From Blastobasis lacticolella (lineage: Eukaryota > Arthropoda > Insecta > Lepidoptera > Blastobasidae), in contig LR990045.1 in NCBI GenBank assembly GCA_905147135.1, forward strand, positions 11,632,173-11,696,172: a stretch of DNA of 64,000 nt, written 5' to 3'. Shown here piece after piece: positions 1-12,200 of the stretch (position 1 is the first letter of the stretch; each line of letters begins with the position of its first letter). Both the position numbers and the translations under genes were made by a program. The notes below the pieces were generated by a model. That model was not told the DNA's origin and did not search any database. It saw nothing but the letters and a program-made list of their open reading frames with translations.

Positions 1-208
1 CCGTTTCGGCATGATTTTGATTCTTGGCGGCCTTCTTCTGTTTCTTCTCTTCTTTCTTGGCGGCTGCTTTCTTGGCGTTGGCTTCATCGTCGGCGGGGTT
101 GTCCCATTCCTGTCTCCGCCCGGAGCCGAACAAGTTGTAGAATGTCGCGCTGAATATGTAAATGCCGCCGGCGATGTAGAAGACTATCCTCCATTGGGCT
201 TGTGTGGG
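1..208 (-). CDS. SLC17-like gene, exon 11 (TM12 and C-terminal tail), cut by window edge
   Basis: Acceptor ctattatttccag|CCC. Codes residues 447-515 and on: PTQAQWRIVFYIAGGIYIF (TM12), then NLFGSGRRQEWDNPAD, then a tail dominated by Lys, Ala and Glu from about residue 488. No stop codon is reached before the edge; the stop and 3' UTR lie outside. Confidence 0.93.
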
Positions 209-3200
209 CTGGAAATAATAGAAATAAGTCATATTAGATTCATCAGGTATGGTACGAGAACTTCTCTAAATCCGACGATGGAAATCGGCACTGTCGCTCA
301 AAAACAAAACTAAGACTTGGTAATAGCTGGTGTTGAATCTGCAACATGATGTCGCAACATTTGCTCTCATTTGCCATGGTAGGAAAAAACGCAATCGTGA
401 CACCTGATGGAAAGTGGTCACCTAGTGCCTATAGAGTGTAAAGACATTAGCAACACCAGAAGTATCGCTATTCCTTTATCTATGCCAAAGCCATATTTTT
501 ACGCTTTTAATCTTATTGCGATCATCATAAGAACCATTCATTTCTGTGTGACATTATTGCCTTATGAATTGAATTTAGCATAGGTATGGTTGGTCTTCAG
601 GTGCAGTTGCAGGTTCTAAAACCACTTTTTGTGACATTCATCAGCCACCCAAAACCCTTCATGCCTTCCATGCCTATCTTCCATGACACTTACCCTGCCC
701 TCGATGATATATCCGGCCACGATCGGCGCGAGCAGCCCCGTCAGGTTGGCCAGGCAGTTGGTGAACGACATCAGGATTCCCGCGAACCTCGGAGATAGGT
801 CGAGGTGGTTCACCTGAAAGAGGGAGATTTGACTTATAGATTCAAGTTAAGCTAGCGTTAGGAGGTATTTCCTCATCCTGGTAACACATTTTTTGTAACC
901 GCAGTGTGGTGTCTACCGTTCTGGTACATACAGTATTATTGTGTCTACCGGTCCGCTTCATACAGTACATTTGTCCTGGCGTGCCTGGGTGTCAAAACTC
1001 AGTATTGTAGCGTGTTTAGGATTTCAAGCGAGCTCCAATTCGCCTTTGAGAAGCCTCCAGTCTCTGAGGAAACTCAGTTCTCATTATTAGAGACAGCAAT
1101 CATATGACACCAGTTCGATTTTAAATCTTGCATCTTTTGGCGTAAGGACGATGTAAACTCGGCGTCGTTATTGAGATTCTATTTATTTATTTAACAGTTT
1201 ATTGTACACAATATAACAAATACAGAAAGTACAGATTAGTCATGACACAACAGGCACTACTCTACTACTACTATTCTAGCTTCTTATTTTAGTTTTTTTT
1301 TATACCACTAAGGAGACAAACAAGCATACGGCCAAGTTTACGGCTTAGTTGATCGATTACCTTGAATCCAGAGTAGATACCGCCGTTAAGGCCGACACCG
1401 ATGGCCAATACCGCGACAGTGGCTGCGGGGTTGCACCCGGTGTTTGCCGCGATGAACAGACCGATCGCAGGACCGTATTCACCTGGAATAGTCACGAACA
1501 GTTAGTGGAAGAAAATACGTGGGAATACATATATTGTATCACCTAACTTTGAATCTACTCGTATTTTTTGCGGAAACAGTTCCACTACAATGCACTACAA
1601 TGCGCTACACAGCGCCAACTCGTTGCGAGTCCAGTTAGTACCTACGTAAACCAGAATATTGGCAATAGCGTTTTCTGTTGAGAATTTTCAACACTGCGCC
1701 CAGCCCGCCTGCCTCCCATGCGTGGATATTGCGGCATTACACTCCACTAATGTAGAGGAGGCTCAAGTCCAGCAGCGGACTGTGAGGGGCTGTTGCTGAA
1801 TCTTATATTTCTGGCCTTAGAGTGTAACCGGCCTGTACACAAAAGACTACCCACCGATGCTGTTGATAATCTTCCTGACTTGCGTGTGGTTGAACCGGCC
1901 GCTGGACAGCATCCAGTCGGCGACCACCGATATGAACATGGAGAACAGCCACATGCAGAGGTACGGCAGCGCGGACACGAAGCCGTTCTGAAAAGAAATG
2001 TAGACATATAAGTAAAGCTCCATATTAGGGTAAAAGAACGAAGGCGAGCACCCAGACCCAAAGTAGCAATTAAAATTAGATTACGTTACCTACCTACTCA
2101 ACATGAATGACTAGTCCAAGCTCTGTTAGGCATCGTAATTCGTCAGATCGACACTCGTGGATGGCTTCTGGTATCGCATTTAATCTATCAAATAAACCCC
2201 AATTTCCCACGCACAAATTGCCATGTTTACCAAACCCTCCAATACAAACCCCGTTATCCTGCCAATCTTCATAAACGTTATTTTATTACACGATAGATTG
2301 GCCCACTTGGCAAAACGCAAAGACGTAACAAGTGTCCGCCTTCTCATGACAAGGGGATCGCCGGAAGACGGCAATGATTTACGTACAATAGCTTGAGGAC
2401 CGAGCTCAATAAATTCAGGCTCATTTAGCAATCTAGGCTGACTCGCTATGTGATTCAGCCAATTGACCTGACCTGACACGACCCCAGACAGCTATCCAGC
2501 TATAGCGGGATATGATTAATGACTTCAAAAACAGTCGGCATTTCGTGCGGACAGAAATAGACTGAAGGATTCTATTTACAAACTGATCGCACGTCAGAGA
2601 CACATGTTTGGATGTTAATTTTGATGTCGTAAACGTAGGCGAAGTGCCTATGTAATGTGGGGAGTAAATTAAATTTAGATGGGTACGCGGAACCGCGCGC
2701 GTCATATCTAAGCTATACGTGTAGGTGATATGTCCTCGGAGATGGAAAATAATATATTATGATTCTCCCTAAAAGTCTTTGGACTGCAGACTTGGGCCAA
2801 AACTGAATCGTGTGGAAGTGAATTTTATGGGTATCTATAAAAAACATGGGTAAGTATCTGCAGTCGTCAGGCCAAGAAAGTTGTTTAACAGTTTTAACAA
2901 CTCTTTCCTTGTCAGTACTTAACCAAAATATAGTTTAGGTCGTGACATTTATCTGTCAGAATAAAATTTGTAAGAGAAAATTGATCTTGTTGCTATAAGA
3001 CATGGGGGATATCGCAATTTCCTGGTCGAGTTTACTCAGCCTTTCGCGCGGGCCGGATAAGGAGTGACAGTTCACTCGCCACTATCCTTGACTAATGTAA
3101 GCCAGCCATGAGACAGTCAATGTGACAGTACGCTGTTATGAGTGACAGTTCACTGGCCGCTGTCCTTGACCAATATAAACCAGCCATAAATGTCAGCTCA

Positions 3201-6200
3201 ATTAAGACAATTGATACTCACATCCTTGATGGAGAAGTGCAGCACTTGTCTCATGAAGGTGGGCAGCTCGGTCATGAGCGTCTCGTAGCCGTAGTTCTGT
3301 CCCATATGCGCCAGCATGATCGCCCAGAACGGCATGGACAGGAGGATCTTGCTCCACGGGATCGGTGGTGACTGGAAAGGTAATAGTAGGTAGTAGTGGA
3401 TTACGCTCGTTAACTAGCGAGTTTTATGCGAATTCCAATATTTCAAGAACTAATTGCGTGGTTTCATGGTATGGCAATACCTTCCCGTTTCGTGGGAGAG
3501 GCCCTAAGTCCGGCAGTGGACTGTTATGGGCTGTAACCAACGGTGGTATATTGGTAAGTTGGTAATAAATGCTAAGTTGACTCTTTAAAAAAATGCTTCA
3601 TCTACGTAACGAACGGAATTACAAAATTAGGTTGAATAACTTTTAAACTGTTCATCATCCACATCACCGATGATTTCAGTGATTGCTCTTTCCACCTTTT
3701 TAGAACGGATTTCTTAACTAAATTGTTTATCATAACCGAAATTGACTCCCGTTGTCTTAAACCTACGATAAGATAGCTAACAAAACGGATCACTCACGCT
3801 GGATCCAGCGCTGCCCCAGAGCGAGCTGAGGATGTATTTCTTCTCGTTCTCCTTTATCCTGGGACACTGTTCCGGGTCCTCGGACACGAAGATCAGGAAG
3901 AAGACGCACCAGACGGTGCCGATGATGCCGAACACGTAGAAGATGGAAGGCCAACCGCCGGAGAAGCCGTACGCGGACAGCAGGCCCGAGAGCGGCATGG
4001 AGATCACCGTGCCGAATTGGGCTCCTGCAATGGTTTCGTTCTGGTTAGGTACTATATGTAGACAGGCAAAGTTATACAGAGTGACTTCAATTATTATACC
4101 GCAAGAGATACCGTATGCTGCTCGCGATAACAACCAACTCTAAAATTGGAAAAAGATCAGCTATTTATAGAAAATTTAAAACGAATTCTGCAAAAATCTC
4201 ATAGATTTCAACAATCAGCTATTTCTGCGATTTCAGAGTCGGTGCTATAATAAAAGTTGTTTGTTATAATGGCACCTAAATGTGGTCTAATAAAATATAA
4301 GTAGCTACCTAGGTAATCTCATAGGCGTAGGAAGGTGGGGGGAGGGGCGCGCCCACCCCAGAATGGTCTGGTGCCCGCCCCAGGATGTACAAACATAATC
4401 TGAATTAATCACAACCAAAGAATCCTCAGGGGCCAGGGCACCCCTGGAAAATAGCCCTAGATACGCTAATGGGTAATCTACGACCATTGACATTGACACG
4501 CTATGAAGAAGATATGAACCTGAAGGCTTAAATTTCTAAGTTGTCTTTTATGCAAATACGTAAGTGTGTCACGTTCCCTTTTCTGCTGAAGATTTAGATT
4601 GATCTCCATTAACGCAGTGTCATGCGTAGGTAGTGATGTAGATTGCGGCACATCCTTTATCAGTCACCCTAATTCTGTATGTGCGTCACACCAGTATAGG
4701 TATAGGTGCTTCTGCTGTGTTTTCTCACTAGAAGCTGTGATTTTGAATAGCAGCCAAAATTAATAAAACGTAGGTACGCTTATTTCTCAGTATTAATTGT
4801 ATAAAAATTATCTACAAGTTACAGTTGTGAACTAAATCTAGTGTCACAATTACCTGCATACACCGCGGCCCCCATCCGACTCCTCTCATTGGGCGGGATC
4901 CACTTCGCCAGCATAGCGTGGGAGCACGGCACGATCGGACCCTGAAAACCGGCACGTAATATAGAAAAAAAAGAGGTGGTAAGTTATACCTAGGTATAAA
5001 ATACCTCCGTGAAAAGTTGTTTAATTGATGGTGAGATACGCATCGTTGTGTGGTTTAGGAGGGGTGTTAGCGGTTATACAGACGCGGAAAACTATTGATT
5101 TAGTTTGTAAGGAGACTGGAATGTCTAGGGAGGCCAATCTTCCACCAACCTCCCTCAAGGGCCGGCAACCCAGTCATGACTCCCCTTGTGTTGCGATGCT
5201 AATGTGCTGTGATCATTTTCCGTCAGGTGACCTGCTTGCTAACTTGCTTCCTTTGTCTTAAAAAGGCTGCGCTGACTGCTCATCGTCAGACAGGCCGTAA
5301 GCTTGTTTGCCACTTAGTGGTATTGAAAAAAGGGGTGAAAAGGTTTTTACAGGGTCGGCAACGCGTGGGTTATGCAAACATCCATAGGCTGCGGTGACTG
5401 TTTACCATTTACCATGGCCTGCCATAAGCTTGTTTGCTACCCTAGTGGTATAAAAAATAAATTATTCCTCACCTCTCCAAGACCCTGTATGAACCGCACG
5501 AGGATCAGCCACCCGTATCCTGCCTCGGCGGCCACCGGCACCGCCAAGGCGAACACCGAGTTGATCAGCATCCCCACGCCGAGGAACCGCCGTGCTCCGA
5601 ACCTGGTGGGAGAGAGGGACGGTTAGGAAGGTTCCTTCAGTAAGGAATCACCTACCTACTGCGTTGTTGCGATATTGATGTTTTGTCTAATTTATTTAAT
5701 ACAAACCGCATTAAACTGCGGACTTTTTGATACGATAACTGTCAATATCGACAACATATTTCGGCCTGTGCTGGTTCTTCAGACCACGGTTAAGTCAAAG
5801 AGCCGATAGATACCTATAAATATCTATATAATTCATATCCAAGTTCTCTCGTACCTATTTACTGGCAACTCACGTGGTTATCTCAAGCTTATAGTCGTTA
5901 TCAGTAATCAACCGTCAAATTGTCTGACTTAAGAAAAGCGGCTCACGCTAAGCCATAAAATATATTGCGCTCATTCAAGTTAAATTAGTTTCAGACGTCG
6001 TCGTCATCAGATGAAGAATAAGCTGTAAATCATGCATGTCACCTAACCTGGACAGCGGGTTTGCTTATAAACATTTATTGTGCCAAATATAAAGTACAAC
6101 GTTAGACCAATTTTGTTCTGCGATATAGTATAAATAGCTAATATAGTAATATAATAGCGTTTATCTACACTCATAGCATAATGTTCCAATTACATATTCG

Positions 6201-9200
6201 AAAACGGTCGTTTAAGGGTAGACTTTTTTCACGCCAGACTATAAAATTTTAAAAAATTACTTTTCGATACAGCATTTCCCATACTATTTTCATTACAGCT
6301 GTATCGTAAAATAACTTTTTAATCATTATGCAACACTTTTATTTTTTAATTCTTTGTCGGGCGCCGGGACACGGCGTAATGTAGGCTGAATACTTAGATG
6401 TCTTTAACAAATTCAAATTCAAAATTTAAATTTTCCTGTTTATATTCTGTGTAATTATTTTCCCGCTAAACAGAATATTTATTGTAATTGTTGTAATTTG
6501 TGTTTGTGAATGTTTTTCCTTATTTTAAGCAAATAAATAGATAAATGTGACAATAGTTCAGTGAATTTCCCGCCGCTTGATATCCTCGACGCGTAGATAC
6601 AACAGAACTGACTCGCTTACTTCCAGCTAAGTTGAGAAAATTATGGGTACGATATTTTCACATAAAAATATGAGTGTAGATAAAGTAGTGTATGCAACTG
6701 CATATAATTAGGTATTAAAACACTCGTGTCAAACTATTATCATACTCGGCTACGCCTCGTATGATAAACAGACACTCATGTTTTAATACCCCCTTTTATA
6801 TGACAGTTGCATAAACTACCATTACAATGGTTATTGCTGTCTATTTCTCGGCACAATAAAGGCCACTAATGTCTTCATGGACCGGCATTACAGTAGGCAC
6901 GTATTTCATTTGTGACGTCTATCTACATTTATGTTATTTAGATACTTTATTTAACTACACTAGACTACACTTAACCATGGTCAAGTCCTTAAGTTGAGAT
7001 AAGATGATATAAGCGCTGTTCATCATCTCCTCAATAACTTAAAAATGATAGCGGAAACAAGTGTCTCAATAGATCAAACTAGCTAGACTAGTTCATGAGA
7101 GTTTCATACAAATTACGAGTTTCATATTCATTAGTTAGTTATCAAGCTGCTACATCAAAATGTGATAAGACATTTTGCGTGTTTTGTATCATAGCTCTGC
7201 GGGATTTTCCAAGTTACCCCACCCTACGGTCACTTTAAGCATTTCTTTACGAGTTCTCTACACGCAATAGGCAAGTAAGTATGTGTCATCAACTCTGACG
7301 AATATTTGTTGCAGCTTAGAATGACCAAAACTTTTTCCACAAACAATAAAATATCGCTGCGACACCACCGGGACATTGATGTTAAGATAATTATTTTTTT
7401 AAATTCGACAGCAAATTTTATGTACTGTTATCAGTGAATAGGCTGTTCCTAGGCAGGCATTATCTATTTTCGGCCGCACGTGCCTTACCACCAGGTGAGA
7501 TGGCGATCAAATGCCTGGCTAGTCCAATACCTAAAAAAAATGTATGTCAAGATAAGTATACCGAAAGACGTGCTTACCTTTTGGATAGGATGCCGAATGG
7601 AATCTGGGTGATCACGTAGCCGTAGAAGAAAGACGACAAGATGTATCCCTGGAGCGTCGAGTTCCAAACGAACTTGCCGTCTTGGGCCGCTACGCTCTGC
7701 GGGTGAAAGCGATATATTTATTTTTTATATAACCAAAAACGATATAAAGAATACGTTTTGTCACCACCCGAAGCATTTGCTTTCATTCTTATCTCTATAA
7801 TCGCTTCAGGGTAGGTATATAACTAAACTTAATAATTAAAAGGTCTATGCTGGATGATGATGAATTCACAAGTCTATGCACATGTGTGCTTTACGTAGCT
7901 CTCCCGTAATCCCAAACTAGAAGAACTTGGAAAACAATTTACCGCCGTAATTCCTGGCTAAAAAGAAGTTGTGGCGATGGGAAGAAGTAACCTACTCGCA
8001 TCAAACTAGCAGAAGCGGGCTCAGCTTCAAGTGTGGCGCTATTACACTTTACAGTGTGATTATAGCCGTCGTACAGGCCTCGGCATCTCGGACAACCACA
8101 ACCCTTCCGGAGACGTTTGTAAGACTGAAGGGCCTACTGCGGTTCCTGAAGGAATTGGGATGGCAGGAATCATGTATCTAGGAATATATATCACCCCCAC
8201 GCAGAATGGGCGCAAGTTCGTCGATTTGCGATAAACCGGATACATCTATATTTAAACTACAGAGTGACTATGGCAGATTTTACTCACGCTGGCGTTGGTG
8301 TTCCCGCACTCGGTGTCGAGGGCCTCGTGGATGACCGGCAGCGCCGTGTGGTTCACCATCGCCACGATGGCCACGGACATGTTTGTGCGCATCACGTACG
8401 CGTTCGCCATGCCGAGGAACAGCATGAAGGTGACCCAGTGGCGCATGCCGAGGCCAGCTGCGGAAGAAGGGTAGCGTTAGGCTTTGTTTCATCTTCGTAC
8501 CAGTATTTTATTTTAATAGGTAGGTACGGGAGTGCGTATAGGGGGCGGGGAGAACCAAAGTCCCAGAGATACGTGGGGCATAGGTGCCTAAACCTGCCTG
8601 TCTAAAGAATAAGGTCCCGCGGGACACCCAAGCAGCGATGGAGTGACATCGCCGAGTCAGACGCGAGGGCCAGCGACTTATACAACGTGAGGATGCCGAA
8701 AATTGGACAAAGTGGAAAAGAAAAAGTAGAAAAGCGGACCCTGGCAGGAGCCTGGATTGACAGCTCGGAATATGATGGTGAGGTAGGTAGAGGAAATCCG
8801 CAAGGGACACCTGGTAAGCATCCCCAGGTAGTACCGGTCTCCTACCGGCTGAAATCTCTACCTACGGACGGATTTCTCGCTTTGTATGTTTGTTTTCTTT
8901 TTCTGTAATAGTATGAAATAGTGTCTAGCCAAACGTTTTCGGAAAAGTTGACACGACTAAGTTTATATTTTACTGGTCAGGTCATCCTAGGTAAGACGAA
9001 GCTCAAGAATCGAAAACAAATAATCATCAGCATACCGAAATAAAACATTATCAGATTGAAGAACTTGGCAAATATATGGTCAGACTGGTCAGCCCCGCCA
9101 ACATGTCAATTTCGGACTGCAAGACATTTACTATAATTGGCTGAAATCAGATGCGAGAAGGAAGGTAGGTTGTAGGTAGGTGGGTTGTAATCATAATTTT

Positions 9201-12200
9201 AATTTGTTATATTTCGTTAACTGGAACGGGCCATTAATAAAAATATGGCGGAGCTTCAGGATTTAACGGTAGAGTATGTAAATCCTGATGCGACGCTGCG
9301 TTCTGCTAACCCAAAATCAAAGTCTGGCCCGCTGCTCGCGTTGTGCAGATTTTGTATGGACCGACCAGGAAAGTTGTGCGCGTAGCACCCATTACGACTC
9401 ATCTGTATAGGCCACCGTCAAAAAAAGGTAATTCCGTGCTAGAAATCATTTCAGGTGAAACCGGAACAATTTTGAGCCTTGCGCGTCTTTAGTATCTTTC
9501 AATACAAGTAACAAAAAATCTGTCAGTCAACTATTGCAGTCTTGCCAAGATGGTCTCTCATCTTTCATTGGGCCGTTTTTTAATTAGTGGCGTGGGTATT
9601 TATAGAATACTAGCTTTTGCCATCGACTTCGCGTAAAATGTCAATGTCTCTCGTAAATACTCTGTGTAGCCTTATAATTTGTCCACAATAGACATTATCG
9701 GACTCGATTGGATATCGAAAACGAGTGGGGTTTGCATTAACGTAAAGATTTTCAGGTGCCTTAAGACATTTTGTCGTCTTGCATCTACACCTGTCAAAGT
9801 AGGTACCTATAGACGGTTTCATTTTGCCCATAATGACTAACTTAACTGAACTGCTTATTTCATTAACCAAACAAGTGCTAGCACAATTAAGAAACGACTA
9901 TCTAATCAGGAAATCAATATTTACTCGGACGAAATATCTTTTTCTTTTATCGTGATTCATACAGTGACCTAATTCCCTTATCAAGTCAAATGTTGTTTTA
10001 CACGTTTTTGCGGGTAGGTGGACATTGACACATGCATAGTAATGCTTTCAAATAGGGTAGGAAGCATTTCAAGTGTGATCGCCACTGATTGGGACCTTGA
10101 AGGGCGTCACTATGCCTGGCATTCGATTGGATTAGTCTGGAGGTATCAGTGGGTACCTCCAATTGGTGTTTATGTACTTGACGACGAATGTCTCAGTGAT
10201 ATACTTAGGTATATACAAGCAGTCCCCCAAGAGCTCATGTGGCTTAACGGCTAGCGAGTCGGACTCGAAAGCGTGAGGTACCGGGTTTGAACCCCAGTGC
10301 CGCTACGTATAAGTGAATATATTAGTTGGACACGAACCTATACTCTGACGGTGAGGAAAAACATCGCGACGAAACAAGCACATTCAGGCGACTGAATGTG
10401 TAACCATGATTCAATCTTTGAATCAGGTCGGGTTCCCCAATTAACAGGGTCACGGAGGTCAGATAGCACTCGCTCGACTGTAATTACCTGATCTGTCAAA
10501 CCCTGAATCATGGTCGAACCCCGGCCTCTTGCGCACGAGAGCTATGATAATTATTATTATTAATTACTAAAATGGAAATAATACCTAGTCTAGTTCATCG
10601 TAGTTAATAAGTTGATGGTTGGTTCGCTCGTTCAAAAATTGTAGGTTCAAAAACTATATTGATACCAAAGAACGCAAGTCAGCTAAATTAGTTAAGCAAT
10701 TAAGTTTTCCCTGTAAGAGCTCTACTCGGGAAGTTTCCTTACTCTCTACATGACGTCAGCACTACACAAATTAAGAAAAATAACCGCTAAATTGCCCGGG
10801 AGTGGCTTGTTTGTCAACGTTCTGGCTAAAGTACGATTCAATAGAAAATGACACGTAGAGCCACAACGGCAAGTATTATCCGCTAATATTAATTGACTTA
10901 GATATTTAATGTAATATACACAGAAATCTAAAGAAGAATCTATATTTAATTAAAGAAGTCAATTTATTTATATTTCTTTGGATCTCGTATACATATATCG
11001 TCATCATGCTCTACTTTTGTCTTTTTCTATTAAAACGTACTTTAAATGTATGGTAGAGTTTATGGAGAATTCAATTCGACGTGATATTCCATTTACCGTT
11101 TCTTGGGATTGATTGAAGTGTTTGAAGTAGGTACTTAAGAGGAATTATTTGGGATATTTTAGTCTCATACCAAAATTTAAAAAATGTTTTACTTATCAAA
11201 ATCGCACCCACTCTACCTATTGGTGAAAACCGCATTAAAATCCGTTACGGAGTTTAAAAGATCTAATATACATAGATGCATACATAGACAAACGGGAAGC
11301 GACTTTGATATTATATTAATAGGTAAAATACCACGTAGAGACATAGCAGCAACTGCTCTGGCGCGCTGCACGCAACAGTTAGTATCATTAGCAGTATTAC
11401 ACTAAAACAATAGCAATTTGGTCGGCTCGTGTCTCGTCTTGGCATCGCACAAGGCTATGAAGCTGAAATACCACGACTTTTAGTACGGGTTATGAGTAAT
11501 TATCACGTGAAATGTGCGTAAGAAAGTGTGTTCCCAGATTGGGCTACTGGGCACACTTCGCTGAAACCGTGGGCGTATAGACTTCTTAATTGCGAGTATG
11601 TGACGTAGGAGATACAAGTTGTGTAACGCGTGTGTAGTTGTGTCACTTATGCGTCAGTAATGAACGTCTCGCATGGATACCTTGCATATACCTATCTATA
11701 CAAAATAGCAGGATTTATCGTAAATCAGTGAGGACTGAAATCAATACTTATAGAAGGATGTGACGTGTGGCAGACGGAGTTTTAGACGACTCGCTATTTT
11801 TAATGAACTATAAAATATTAATGTATTGATTAAGAAGCTTTCATTTGTGCGAAAGGAGAATCGCATTTCAGACGTCACCCACTCACTTTACTCTAAATCA
11901 ACTATTTAGGTACGTATCTAAGACCTTCAGATATTGCTACGCTACACTATCCTGGGGTGGCCGGAGATGTAAACAAAGCATAAACAGCCTTTTAAACCAA
12001 TTCAGCGCAGCCTGTACTAAAACCACAATTGGCTGACTTAGCGTTGTGCATTGCACGGGCGGCGTAGCAAACTGAAAGCTAGGTAATTTCAGCCTACACC
12101 GGCGCGTGCGCATATAAAAACGCAACAACGCGCGTCTGGCGCGGTGACTGTGACCGCGCTGTGGCAACAAAGGCTCATTGTCCGCGACCTTGACTGAGAC

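Larger units (their letters stand above)
814..5472. other. Introns between the 3' exons of the SLC17-like gene: small repeat remnants only
   Basis: The introns from 814 to 5472 are 372 to 1234 bp. Contents seen: a T/A-rich LINE-tail-like stretch at about 1178-1290; RTE-tail-like pieces at about 1755-1795 and 3495-3535; an imperfect tandem repeat at 3062-3195; a GC-rich patch at 4321-4440; two LINE tails at 5160-5460. The intron at 209-693 shows nothing I can name. No other gene is visible. Confidence 0.5.

Noticed and set aside
11..313. Plus-strand ORF of 100 codons starting with a hydrophobic run
   Set aside because: It is antisense to exon 11 of the SLC17-like gene; the Leu/Phe run is the complement of the Lys/Glu-rich tail.
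8264..8605. Plus-strand ORF of 113 codons rich in His and Arg
   Set aside because: Shadow of exon 2 of the transporter on the opposite strand.
10240..10310. tRNA gene candidates at SINE heads (also near 42200, 52470 and 58865)
   Set aside because: They have Pol III boxes but no complete cloverleaf or acceptor stem, and are followed by SINE bodies.
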